Assembly: GCF_003576315.1 (NCBI RefSeq)
Contig: NZ_QWFZ01000015.1
Location: forward strand, 1 to 64,000
DNA: 64,000 nucleotides
DNA from: Henriciella mobilis
GTDB lineage: Bacteria; Pseudomonadota; Alphaproteobacteria; Caulobacterales; Hyphomonadaceae
Direction of reading: 5' to 3'
Made by a program: the position numbers and the translations under genes. The notes below the pieces were generated by a model that saw only the letters and a list, made by a program, of their open reading frames with translations, was not told the DNA's origin and made no database searches. This document shows positions 41,552 through 49,424 of the stretch, piece by piece. Position 1 is the first letter of the stretch. Each line of letters opens with the position of its first letter.

Positions 41552-42658
41552 TCAGCTAGCAACGAGATCGGCGACAGCGGGATTCTTCAGTCCAAACAGG
41601 CGCGCTGCATTCCCGCCGAGAATAAGTCGCTTTTCCCGCTCTGGAATATCGATGCCTGCGAACAGCCCGTCGACGATTTCCTTGGATTTCGGGAACGTGC
41701 CTTCTGCATGCGGATAATCCGACGCCCACATGATGTTTTCAACGCCGATTTCATGGCGATGGACGATGCAGGCCCGATCGTGCTGAAAGGAGGCGTATAC
41801 TTGGCGCTTGATGATCTCGCTCGGCATCATTGAGAGTTTCGGATGCACGAAATGATGGTGCGCCACATAGACTTCGTCCATGCGTTCGGCAACGGCTGCG
41901 AGCCAGCTTGCGCCGCTTTCGATAAACGCTACTTTTGCCTTCGGATTACGATCGAGCACACCGCCGGCGACGAGGTACTGGCACGAGTTGATGGCGTCAT
42001 TCATCTGATTTGAATAATTGATGACGGCCGCGCCGGGCCCGCGCTCGTGAATTACGGTTTCAAGTCCTGTGCCAGTGTGCAGCACGAAGACCATGCCAAG
42101 CTCGCCTGCCAGATTGAAGACCGGATCCCAGGCAGGGTCATTATACTTGGCAATCGCTTTCGGTGTCACTGCGGGAAGCATCGCCGCTTTGATCCCCATG
42201 CCGACCAGGCGCTTCATTTCAGCCATCGTGTTTGAGAAATCTAGAACTGGCAGGACACCGCACCTGACGAACCGGTCAAGATGGTCGGCAAAGTAGTCAT
42301 GGTTCCAATCATTATAAACCTGGCACGAGGCAGCTTCAGCCTCCGGGTCATCAAGGCAATAAAGCCAGAGGCCGAGCGATGGGAACACTATTTCGGCATC
42401 AATGCCATCCAGCTCCATGTCGAGGATTCGGCCAGGAATTTCCCGAACGCCGCGCCGTTCGCGGTCGCCGAGTTCCTTCTCGCCTTTCTTGCCAACCCGG
42501 AGTCGGTAGATGGTTTTGTCCTCGGTGCCGGTGATGATGTAATCGTCTTTCTTGTAGGCGTGGATCGCGTGTTTTTTTAGCGATGCCGGAAGTCCGTCGA
42601 GAAAGAGGCTATTCGGTTCGACGACATGGCTGTCTGCGCTGAATACGAATGGTTGCAT
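41552..42658 (-). CDS. Amidohydrolase-2 family protein (B)
   Basis: A 368-residue paralogue of the protein at 20646. Motifs are S-A-D-S-H (residues 7-11), V-L-H-T-G-T-G with the metal histidine, N-Q-M-N-D-A-I in both proteins, and S-D-Y-P-H-A-E-G-T with the late Asp. Members act as metal-dependent decarboxylases or hydrolases. It is a single-gene unit with a regulon palindrome upstream (42706-42723) and a strong terminator downstream. It diverges from the second GntR gene. Two related amidohydrolases under one regulon suggest two similar steps on different intermediates. Confidence 0.87.
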   Translation of the reverse strand: MQPFVFSADSHVVEPNSLFLDGLPASLKKHAIHAYKKDDYIITGTEDKTIYRLRVGKKGEKELGDRERRGVREIPGRILDMELDGIDAEIVFPSLGLWLYCLDDPEAEAASCQVYNDWNHDYFADHLDRFVRCGVLPVLDFSNTMAEMKRLVGMGIKAAMLPAVTPKAIAKYNDPAWDPVFNLAGELGMVFVLHTGTGLETVIHERGPGAAVINYSNQMNDAINSCQYLVAGGVLDRNPKAKVAFIESGASWLAAVAERMDEVYVAHHHFVHPKLSMMPSEIIKRQVYASFQHDRACIVHRHEIGVENIMWASDYPHAEGTFPKSKEIVDGLFAGIDIPEREKRLILGGNAARLFGLKNPAVADLVAS

Positions 42659-42705
42659 GGAACACTCCGCTTAGTTGGGGCGGTTCATCCAGTCCGCCTT
42701 AATGG

Positions 42706-42723
42706 GTAACTAATATAACTAAG
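42706..42723 (-). promoter_or_regulatory. Regulon palindrome, site 11
   Basis: GTAACTAATATAACTAAG keeps ATAACTA on the right, that is TAGTTAT read toward the amidohydrolase, and is centred about 57 bp from its start at 42658. It lies in the divergent region shared with the second GntR gene. Confidence 0.68.
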
Positions 42724-42770
42724 TGCCACAAATATCAACATTGATTATTTGATATCACTCACCTAAAAGG

Positions 42771-42788
42771 TAACTATTATATCGGAGA
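42771..42788 (+). promoter_or_regulatory. Possible half-site before the second GntR gene
   Basis: TAACTATTATATCGGAGA follows AAAAGGTA, the same context as at 20551-20560. It would overlap the ribosome site of the GntR gene at 42793. The match to the palindrome is weak; it is listed because the AAAAGGTA context recurs. Confidence 0.35.
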
Positions 42789-42792
42789 TCGC

Positions 42793-43518
42793 ATGATGCC
42801 GTTTGACGAACCTGATGAAACAAGGCTTTCGCTCGTGGAGCGAACCGCACGCCAGCTTACCGAAATGTCCATGACCGCTGGCGAGGGCGATTTTCTCGGT
42901 TCCGAGCCAGACCTGCTCGCTCGTTTCGACGTATCCCGCCCAACCTTGCGTCAGGCAGCCAAGCTTGTGGCGGCAGACCGCATGATCGACGTTCGCAAGG
43001 GGCAAGGCGGAGGGTTCTTTGCATCGCGCCCCAATGCTGTTGATGTGATCAGGGCGCCCGCCCGGTATCTTCGGCTAAAAGGAGCGACAATTGAAAATAT
43101 CCAGGCGGTCACTCTTCCTCTCGCAGAAGAAGCGGCTGCCGCGGCGTGTAGCTGTGCCGATGCCGGGCTTTGGCAGAAGCTTGCCATGTTCAGAGCGGAT
43201 GCAGAAAACGCGCTGCAGACTGATGAAACGCCCGACCTTTTGATCAGGAAGGAAACAGAGCTGGCCAGGCTCTTGGCGCAAATGAGCGGCAACCCTGCTT
43301 TCATGCTGTTTATCGAGATCGGCTACACCTTTGGTCGCAAGGAACAGAATCTGCGCTTCTTCCAGACAGTGGAAGATCGCCGCCGCGCCCGCGAGCTCCA
43401 GTTGGCTCTTTGCGATGCTGTACTAGCGAGAGATGAGGAGATCGCTCGTCTCATGATCAAGCGGCGGTCCAGAATGATTACCGAATGGTTGAACAGAGAT
43501 GCATCTGCGAAAGCATGA
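42793..43518 (+). CDS. GntR-family transcriptional regulator, FadR-like (2)
   Basis: A 241-residue regulator with an N-terminal winged helix (about 10-75, including F-L-G-S-E-P-D-L-L-A-R-F-D-V-S-R-P-T-L-R-Q-A) and a helical C-terminal effector domain of FCD type (about 90-230). It is related to the regulator at 23582 but not a close copy: the helix-turn-helix recognition regions (S-R-P-T-L-R) agree, so both might read similar operators. The first codon may be 42793 or the next ATG at 42796. The hydrolase-flavin reductase gene follows by 18 bp. Confidence 0.85.
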   Translation: MMPFDEPDETRLSLVERTARQLTEMSMTAGEGDFLGSEPDLLARFDVSRPTLRQAAKLVAADRMIDVRKGQGGGFFASRPNAVDVIRAPARYLRLKGATIENIQAVTLPLAEEAAAAACSCADAGLWQKLAMFRADAENALQTDETPDLLIRKETELARLLAQMSGNPAFMLFIEIGYTFGRKEQNLRFFQTVEDRRRARELQLALCDAVLARDEEIARLMIKRRSRMITEWLNRDASAKA

Positions 43519-43536
43519 ATGAGGGAGGAAGATCTT

Positions 43537-44763
43537 ATGCCACTTCAGGAATATATCGGGTTCGCAGGGGCACGACTTCAGGCGGATGTGCAGGGATGGC
43601 CCGAGGACCCCGCAGTCCTGATGTTGCATGGCGGAGGCCAGACACGGGACATGTGGAAGCCAACCGTGGAGTCTCTGGTCAAGGCCGGTCGCTATGTCAT
43701 CAGTCTTGACCTGCGCGGCCATGGTGAAAGCGACTGGCCCGAAGACGGGCGCTACGATCTGGATGCGTATGTTGGCGACCTCAAGTCCGTCCTCAATGAA
43801 CTTGGGTCGCGGCCGGTCATTGTTGCAGCCTCGCTTGGCGGCTGGATTGCCAGTGTCGCACTTGGTGAAGAGGGCAGTCACCTTGCAACGGGTCTGGTCT
43901 TGGTTGATGCGCCGCCCGAAATAGATGTGAGGAAGGCTCGGAAGATATCGGATGCGCTCAAGAAACGCGCTGAAACGGACGCCGGATCATTGCCCTGGGA
44001 TGTTCGGTTTCTGGATGGATTTGATATCGAGTCGACCCTGGCCCGCATCACGCGCAGCGCGACCAATATCAAGCTTCCTGTCCTTTTCGTCCGGGGTGCG
44101 CTTTCAGAGCTTACTGAACATGAAGCTGCGACCCGCTTTCTTGAGAGCTTCAAGAATCCGGAATTCGCCGAGATCAAGGAATCGCGTCATCTTGTAACAG
44201 AAGAACGCTCAGATCTTTTCAATGCCGCGATTGTCGATTTCCTGGAGCGGCGAGTTCCGAGGTTCACGCCTGAGTATAGATCCGGTTCGGATGCGCGAAC
44301 CCTTCGGGATGCGCTTGGCTGCTTCGCGACCGGGGTTACAGTCGTTACAGCCATGACTGGAGAACAGTCGCCAATCGGACTGACGGCCAACTCCTTCACA
44401 TCAGTGTCTCTTGATCCGGCGCTACTGCTAGTCTGTATCGCCAAATCGGCCGGTTCTCTCAGCTCCCTGAAAGCAGCGTCGCACTTCGGCGTCAACGTGT
44501 TGCACATAGGGCAGCAAGGTATCTCGAACACCTTCGCGAAACCAGGTGAAGACAGGTTTGCCCAAACCCCCTGGCAGCGGGGGAACCATGACGTGCCTCT
44601 CATCAATGGGGCACTGGCGAACTTCGAGTGCCGCCAACAGGAGATCGTTGACGGTGGCGACCATGAAATCCTGATTGGTGAAGTGCTTCGCGCAAAGTTT
44701 GAGCCGCGGCGAGACCCCTTGCTCTACTTTGGTGGCAAATACCGCCGCCTTCACTTCTCTTAG
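43537..44763 (+). CDS. Alpha/beta hydrolase - flavin reductase fusion protein
   Basis: A 408-residue two-domain protein. Residues 1-240 are an alpha/beta hydrolase with oxyanion motif H-G-G-G, nucleophile Ser99 in A-A-S-L-G-G and His218 in E-S-R-H-L; the acid position carries Glu191 rather than Asp. Residues 250-408 are a split-barrel flavin reductase of the HpaC/FMN type (G-C-F-A-T-G-V-T-V-V-T, then T-A-N-S-F-T-S-V-S-L-D-P-A-L-L). The fusion is continuous with no frameshift. The ATG at 43537 has GGGAGG; an earlier ATG gives six extra residues. A flavin reductase normally feeds a two-component monooxygenase, which is not obvious nearby. Confidence 0.85.
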   Translation: MPLQEYIGFAGARLQADVQGWPEDPAVLMLHGGGQTRDMWKPTVESLVKAGRYVISLDLRGHGESDWPEDGRYDLDAYVGDLKSVLNELGSRPVIVAASLGGWIASVALGEEGSHLATGLVLVDAPPEIDVRKARKISDALKKRAETDAGSLPWDVRFLDGFDIESTLARITRSATNIKLPVLFVRGALSELTEHEAATRFLESFKNPEFAEIKESRHLVTEERSDLFNAAIVDFLERRVPRFTPEYRSGSDARTLRDALGCFATGVTVVTAMTGEQSPIGLTANSFTSVSLDPALLLVCIAKSAGSLSSLKAASHFGVNVLHIGQQGISNTFAKPGEDRFAQTPWQRGNHDVPLINGALANFECRQQEIVDGGDHEILIGEVLRAKFEPRRDPLLYFGGKYRRLHFS

Positions 44764-44824
44764 GTCGATTTATCGCAATTTCTGGCGTGTAGCGCTGGAC
44801 AAAGCGCATTCTGTCTATCTATAA

Positions 44825-44842
44825 CCTAGTTATATAAGTGAT
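44825..44842 (+). promoter_or_regulatory. Regulon palindrome, site 12
   Basis: CCTAGTTATATAAGTGAT shares its first 16 bases with the site at 9966. The centre is about 38 bp before the TTG start at 44872. It is the last site of the series; I see none beyond it. Confidence 0.85.
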
Positions 44843-44871
44843 CCGAGGATCCGATAATAGGGAGGCCAGCT

Positions 44872-46065
44872 TTGGTCTGGATCAATCAGGACAGGTGCGC
44901 AATCGTCGGCGTCGGGGCAACGGACTATTATGTCCGCGGACAGAGCCATCCGCGCACAATCAACGACATGGTCGGCGAAGCCATTCTGAAGGCTTGCGAC
45001 GATGCCGGTATTTCGGTCAAACAGATTGACGGATTCGCCTACTATTCTGGTGCCCAGATGGGCTATGGAGACAAGGCTGACACAGCGTCCCTGATGGAAA
45101 TGCTCGGTATTCCCGAGGTGAAATTTACCGCGGCGCTGACGAGTGGCGGCGGCGGTGCAGCTGGAGCTGTTGGCCTCGCCACGGCGGCCATCATGAATGA
45201 AGATGCGACGCATGTCGTTACCGTCATGGCGTTGCAGCAGTATAAGCAGCGCCTTGGCACTGTATTCGGCGCGAGCGCGCCCAGCCCTGAAAATTCGTTC
45301 CTGCAGCCTTCCGGCCTTGTCGGGCCGGGCCATCTGATGTCCGTCCTCGCGCGCCGGCATATGCATCTCTACGGCACGACGCGGGACGCATTTGCTGAAA
45401 TCGTCATCAGCCAGCGTGAGAATGCCTTGAACCGGGAAGGCGCGATGCGGCGGACCCCGCTGACAAAGGAAGAGTATTTTGCCAGCCCGATGCTGGCCGA
45501 CCCGCTGTGCAGACTCGATTTCTGCCTCGAAACGGACGGCGCGGTGGCCTGGATCACGACGAGTACAGAAAGAGCCAGGGATCTGAAGCAAAAGCCGGTC
45601 CTCATCCACGCGGCAGCGCATGGCGGGCAGCGCGAATGGGGGCGAGCCTTTGCCTGGATGGGCATGCCGGACCCTCATTTCGGATCCTCCGGACACAAAC
45701 CGATCGGCGATCGCCTTTGGCAACAATCCGGATTGAAACCTGCCGATATGGACGTGGCGCTGATCTATGATCATTTCAGCGCGATGGTTCTCATGCAGCT
45801 TGAAGACTACGGCTTCTGCGAAAAGGGTGAGGGCAATGATTTCGTTCTGAGCGGCGCCATTCGCTACAAGGGCGGTTCGATTCCGGTAAACACTCATGGT
45901 GGCCAATTGTCGGAAGCCTACATTATCGGCGCCACCCATACCCGCGAGGCGGTCGAGCAATTGCGAGGGGTTGCCGTGAATCAGGTCGACGACGCCGAAT
46001 TCGCTCTCGTAACCGGTGGGCCAGCGTCCCTTCCCGTGTCCGGCTGCATTCTGAGGAGGGCCTGA
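44872..46065 (+). CDS. Thiolase-fold lipid-transfer protein, Ltp2-like (probable aldolase subunit)
   Basis: A 397-residue thiolase-superfamily protein. The nucleophilic cysteine of thiolases is absent: the matching region reads L-T-S-G-G-G-G-A-A-G-A. The G-H-P-x-G histidine motif is replaced by N-T-H-G-G-Q-L-S-E-A-Y. I-Y-D-H-F-S and the missing Cys recall Ltp2, which with a DUF35 partner cleaves the steroid side chain by retro-aldol reaction. The next gene is a DUF35 protein one base after the stop, which strongly supports that reading. Translation starts at TTG with GGGAGG upstream; no better ATG is present before the conserved C-A-I-V-G-V-G. Confidence 0.85.
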   Translation: MVWINQDRCAIVGVGATDYYVRGQSHPRTINDMVGEAILKACDDAGISVKQIDGFAYYSGAQMGYGDKADTASLMEMLGIPEVKFTAALTSGGGGAAGAVGLATAAIMNEDATHVVTVMALQQYKQRLGTVFGASAPSPENSFLQPSGLVGPGHLMSVLARRHMHLYGTTRDAFAEIVISQRENALNREGAMRRTPLTKEEYFASPMLADPLCRLDFCLETDGAVAWITTSTERARDLKQKPVLIHAAAHGGQREWGRAFAWMGMPDPHFGSSGHKPIGDRLWQQSGLKPADMDVALIYDHFSAMVLMQLEDYGFCEKGEGNDFVLSGAIRYKGGSIPVNTHGGQLSEAYIIGATHTREAVEQLRGVAVNQVDDAEFALVTGGPASLPVSGCILRRA

Positions 46066-46066
46066 T

Positions 46067-46501
46067 ATGTCTCTGGAATATGGACCCGCGCAATTGCTGC
46101 CCGGCGACAAGATTGCGATCAGCACAGACACGTCGACAGAGCCCTTCTGGCAGATGGCTAAGGAGAAGAAACTCACGGCCTGCCAGTGCGCAAAATGCGG
46201 TCATTTCCGTATGCCGCCGACGCCTTATTGTCCTGAGTGTCAGAGTCGGGAAATGAACTGGCCCGAGCTGCCTGGGACTGCGACCGTCTTCAGCTTCGCG
46301 ATTTGCACCCGCTCGCCATATTCTGGCGAGCCACTCATCTATGTCCCGGTTGTTGTTGATCTTGACGGTGCCCCTGGCGCCCGCCTCGTGTCAAATCTTG
46401 TCGGCATCGACGCGGAGAAAGTCGAAATTGGCATGAAGGTCAAGGTCGACTGGAACCCGATTCAGGATGGCTGGCTGTTGCCAGTTTTCCGACCAGTTTA
46501 A
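46067..46501 (+). CDS. DUF35 OB-fold / zinc-ribbon protein, partner of the Ltp2-like protein
   Basis: A 144-residue protein with a rubredoxin-like zinc ribbon (four Cys in CAKCGHFRMPPTPYCPEC, about residues 44-61) and an OB-fold acyl-CoA binding region (T-A-T-V-F-S-F, then G-M-K-V-K-V-D-W). Such proteins form tight complexes with thiolase-fold enzymes that lack the usual cysteine and are needed for their stability and CoA binding. The gene begins one base after the Ltp2-like stop. Length and motif order are normal. Confidence 0.92.
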   Translation: MSLEYGPAQLLPGDKIAISTDTSTEPFWQMAKEKKLTACQCAKCGHFRMPPTPYCPECQSREMNWPELPGTATVFSFAICTRSPYSGEPLIYVPVVVDLDGAPGARLVSNLVGIDAEKVEIGMKVKVDWNPIQDGWLLPVFRPV

Positions 46502-46514
46502 GGAGCAAGATGTC

Positions 46515-48071
46515 ATGAAACAGCATCAGGCGCTTGCACCGTATCTCAGTGTCCATGCCTATGGGCTGGGTGATCTGCTGGAAGAACAGGCGCGGTGTCG
46601 CCCGAACCTGACCGCCATCGTCGAAGGTGCTCACCGCTTTTCATTCCAAGAAGTCGACGACCGTGTAAATCGGCTTGCCACGGTTCTTCGCAATCATGGC
46701 GTTGGCCGGGGTGACCGGGTGCTATGGCTTGGACAAAATAGCTTCCGCGTTCTGGAAGCTCTTCTGGCGAGTGCCCGGGTCGGCGCAATCATGTGTCCAG
46801 CAAACTGGAGATGGTCGCCTGAAGAGATCGCGTTTGCGCTGGATGATTTCGATCCCAAGGTCGTCCTGTGGCAAAATAAGGACGTTGGTGAAATCAATCG
46901 CGGGGCCCGGGATGCTTGGCGTCCTGATTCTAACTGGATCTGCCATGATGGTTGTAAAGGCGAAACGAATTACGAGGATCTGATTGCGACTGCCGACCCG
47001 ACAAGGGAGTTCGACCCTGTTGAGACATCAAAGCCTTTGCTGGCGATTTATACGGCCGGGTTTTCCGGCAAACCCGGCGCAGCTCTGCTCAGTCATGAAT
47101 CCCTGCTGATTGTGTCCTGGTTGAACCAGGTGGGGCAGGGGGTTACGGAAACATCAGGCTACCTCGTATCAGGTCCCATGTTTCATGTCGGTGTGCTGAT
47201 GGGCGCACTCGCCACATTCATGGCCGGAGGCCGGAACGCCTTTGTGGCCCGGGTTGATCCTGAAGAACTCCTGCAGATTATCGAATCCGAAAAGCTTACC
47301 CATGCCTTTATTGCGCCGCCTACGATCGAACAGATGCGGGCTATCAACAAGGATGGCAAATACGACGTTTCGAGCATCTTCAGGGATGCCCAAATGTCCG
47401 ATTACAGGATCCCTCTGGTGATGCCTGGATCATCACCTATGATGAGTGCACCGGGTGGGTACGGCCAGACGGAAATCGGCGGCCTGACGATCACCAAATG
47501 GATGGGAGGCGAAGCGGCCGGCCGTCCATCGCCTTTCCTCCAGGCAAAGATCGCCGATGATAATGGCGAGGAATTACCGATTGGCGAGACGGGAGAAATC
47601 CTGGCGCGAGGTCCGCTCGTTATGTGCGGCTACTGGAACCGCCCCGAGGAAAACGCCCGACGAGTCGTTAATGGATGGCATCGAACCAATGACCTGGGCA
47701 AGCGGCTGGAGGATGGATCAATCGTTTTCGTCGGGCCGAAAACCACGATGATCAAATCTGGCATCGAAAACATTTATCCTGCGGAAGTTGAGGCCTGCCT
47801 TAAAACTCACGACGGGGTCGCTGATGTTTGCGTCATCGGTGTGCCGGACCCGACCTGGGACCAGAATGTGAAGGCCATCATAGTCAGGAAGCCTGGCAGC
47901 GAACATGGGCCCGAGGACTTCATCGAGCACTGCCGCCAACGCCTGGCATCCTACAAAAAGCCGAAGATTGTTGAATTCGCTGAAGCGCTTCCGCGCGGTC
48001 CAGGCGGAGTTGTTGACCGGGCAAAGGTTGACCAAGCCTACGGTGGCGGAGGTTATCCAAAAGTCGGCTAA
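46515..48071 (+). CDS. ANL-family protein with degenerate ligase motifs
   Basis: A 518-residue protein with the overall plan of an acyl-CoA synthetase, including R-T-N-D-L-G-K-R for ribose and the hinge. Its P-loop reads Y-T-A-G-F-S-G-K-P-G-A where T-S-G-T-T-G-x-P-K is expected, and the C-terminal catalytic lysine is replaced (L-P-R-G-P-G-G-V-V-D-R). It may have weak or no adenylation activity, or act on a preformed intermediate. AAGGAG precedes the ATG at 46515; an upstream in-frame ATG lies inside the DUF35 gene. It is the third gene of the operon starting at 44872. Confidence 0.8.
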   Translation: MKQHQALAPYLSVHAYGLGDLLEEQARCRPNLTAIVEGAHRFSFQEVDDRVNRLATVLRNHGVGRGDRVLWLGQNSFRVLEALLASARVGAIMCPANWRWSPEEIAFALDDFDPKVVLWQNKDVGEINRGARDAWRPDSNWICHDGCKGETNYEDLIATADPTREFDPVETSKPLLAIYTAGFSGKPGAALLSHESLLIVSWLNQVGQGVTETSGYLVSGPMFHVGVLMGALATFMAGGRNAFVARVDPEELLQIIESEKLTHAFIAPPTIEQMRAINKDGKYDVSSIFRDAQMSDYRIPLVMPGSSPMMSAPGGYGQTEIGGLTITKWMGGEAAGRPSPFLQAKIADDNGEELPIGETGEILARGPLVMCGYWNRPEENARRVVNGWHRTNDLGKRLEDGSIVFVGPKTTMIKSGIENIYPAEVEACLKTHDGVADVCVIGVPDPTWDQNVKAIIVRKPGSEHGPEDFIEHCRQRLASYKKPKIVEFAEALPRGPGGVVDRAKVDQAYGGGGYPKVG

Positions 48072-48104
48072 AGCCGGCACCGAAAAAGGAGGAGGCGACC
48101 AATC

Positions 48105-49424
48105 ATGGCGTCACAATCACAAGCAGAATGGCCAGACGTACTTGATCCGATCGAAGTTGCGCCGCGTTCATTCCTCGACGCGCATCAGGAAGCCGCAATC
48201 AGGGCGATGAGTCGGCATGCTTTCGAAAATGCCCCCCTGATAAACGAAGTATGGAAAAGAGCGGGGGTCAGTCCATCCGACATAAAGTCGACCGCTGATT
48301 TCATGGAAAAGGCGCCGTTCATCACCAAGGATGATATCCGCGAGTTTCGCGATCGTAACGGTGACCCATCGGGTGGAATGAGCGTGAGCATTCCGGGTCA
48401 GACCGTTTCGATTGGAACGACGTCCGGAACAACCGGAGATCCAACGCCCGTGCCCAATTGGCGGCGCATGCCCTCCGAAGAAAGTTACAGTCGTGATTTT
48501 TGGCATATCGGCGCGCGCCCCGGCGATCATATCTGCCATATCATGTTCACTTTTCGCGGAGGTCACAGGCGTCGTGCATCCATGGAACTCGGTCTGTGCG
48601 AGATTGCCTTTTCGATGTCACCGACAGAAATTCCTCGCCTGATCGAGGCTTCAAAAATCTATCGGCCGGTCACAATGAGCATATTCCCAGGACCATTGAT
48701 CTTGGCGATGGAGCAATATTTCGAAAAGACCGGCGACGATCCTGTCGACGTGTTCAAGTCCTATAAAGGCGCGGTCTTTGGCGGTGAGCCCCTTGGCGAA
48801 AGGCTGAAGAACTTGACCAAATCCTGGGGATTGGAAATCTTCGAAACTACAAGCCTTGGCGATGTTGCTGGTGCCAGCCAATGTCGCATGCACGACGGTT
48901 TTCATGCGTATGAGGACCTCGCTTTCATTGAGGCCGTCGATCCAATCTCTGCTGAACCGGTCGCAGATGGAGAAGTTGGCGAACTCGTTGTAACAACGCT
49001 GGTGGATCGCCTCTCGCCGCTGGTGCGATATCGAACCGGGGATCTTGTTGTCATCGACCGAACACCCTGCGGATGCGGACGCACTCATGCAAAATTCAAC
49101 CTGCTCGGTCGCGCCACGGATCAGATCCTTGTTGAGGGTCGTTCCATTCTGCCTCGCGAAATCATGGGGCTGGTTGAGAATGAGAGCGAAACGCGTGCAG
49201 CATTGTTCCAGATCGTCCGTACACATCGCGAAATGGACACGCTGAAACTTCGCATCGGTTATAACACCGAGAGACTTGCGGGGTCGCCTGGCGCCCTTCG
49301 CGGCCGGCTTCATGACAAAATCGCCAGTGAGATTGGTGTGCCTCTGATTGTCGAGCTCGTCGACGAACAGGAATTACTGAAGCTTGGACCTCCTCACAAG
49401 ATTCCACGGGTAACAAAGTCATGA
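48105..49424 (+). CDS. Phenylacetate-CoA ligase-like (PaaK family) protein
   Basis: A 439-residue adenylate-forming enzyme of the PaaK branch. Visible are P-F-I-T-K-D-D-I-R, the P-loop G-T-T-S-G-T-T-G-D-P-T-P, F-G-G-E-P-L-G-E, a Y-R-T-G-D-L ribose motif and the PaaK-specific C-G-C-G-R-T. PaaK-type ligases activate aromatic or small acids. A good AAGGAGGAGG site precedes the ATG. It overlaps the next gene by four bases. With it, the degenerate ligase and the Ltp2-DUF35 pair, it closes the island's last operon. Confidence 0.85.
   Translation: MASQSQAEWPDVLDPIEVAPRSFLDAHQEAAIRAMSRHAFENAPLINEVWKRAGVSPSDIKSTADFMEKAPFITKDDIREFRDRNGDPSGGMSVSIPGQTVSIGTTSGTTGDPTPVPNWRRMPSEESYSRDFWHIGARPGDHICHIMFTFRGGHRRRASMELGLCEIAFSMSPTEIPRLIEASKIYRPVTMSIFPGPLILAMEQYFEKTGDDPVDVFKSYKGAVFGGEPLGERLKNLTKSWGLEIFETTSLGDVAGASQCRMHDGFHAYEDLAFIEAVDPISAEPVADGEVGELVVTTLVDRLSPLVRYRTGDLVVIDRTPCGCGRTHAKFNLLGRATDQILVEGRSILPREIMGLVENESETRAALFQIVRTHREMDTLKLRIGYNTERLAGSPGALRGRLHDKIASEIGVPLIVELVDEQELLKLGPPHKIPRVTKS

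Noticed and set aside
44780-44810. GCGCT...AGCGC-like hairpin after the fusion gene as a terminator
   Set aside because: The stem is only four to five base pairs and no T-run follows.
44830-46176. 448-codon open frame antisense to the Ltp2-like gene
   Set aside because: It covers a well-supported thiolase-fold gene and its DUF35 neighbour; its sequence is Arg/His/Pro-rich and not protein-like. The other long antisense frames at 55669-56967, 57732-59024 and 60890-62098 are rejected for the same reason.
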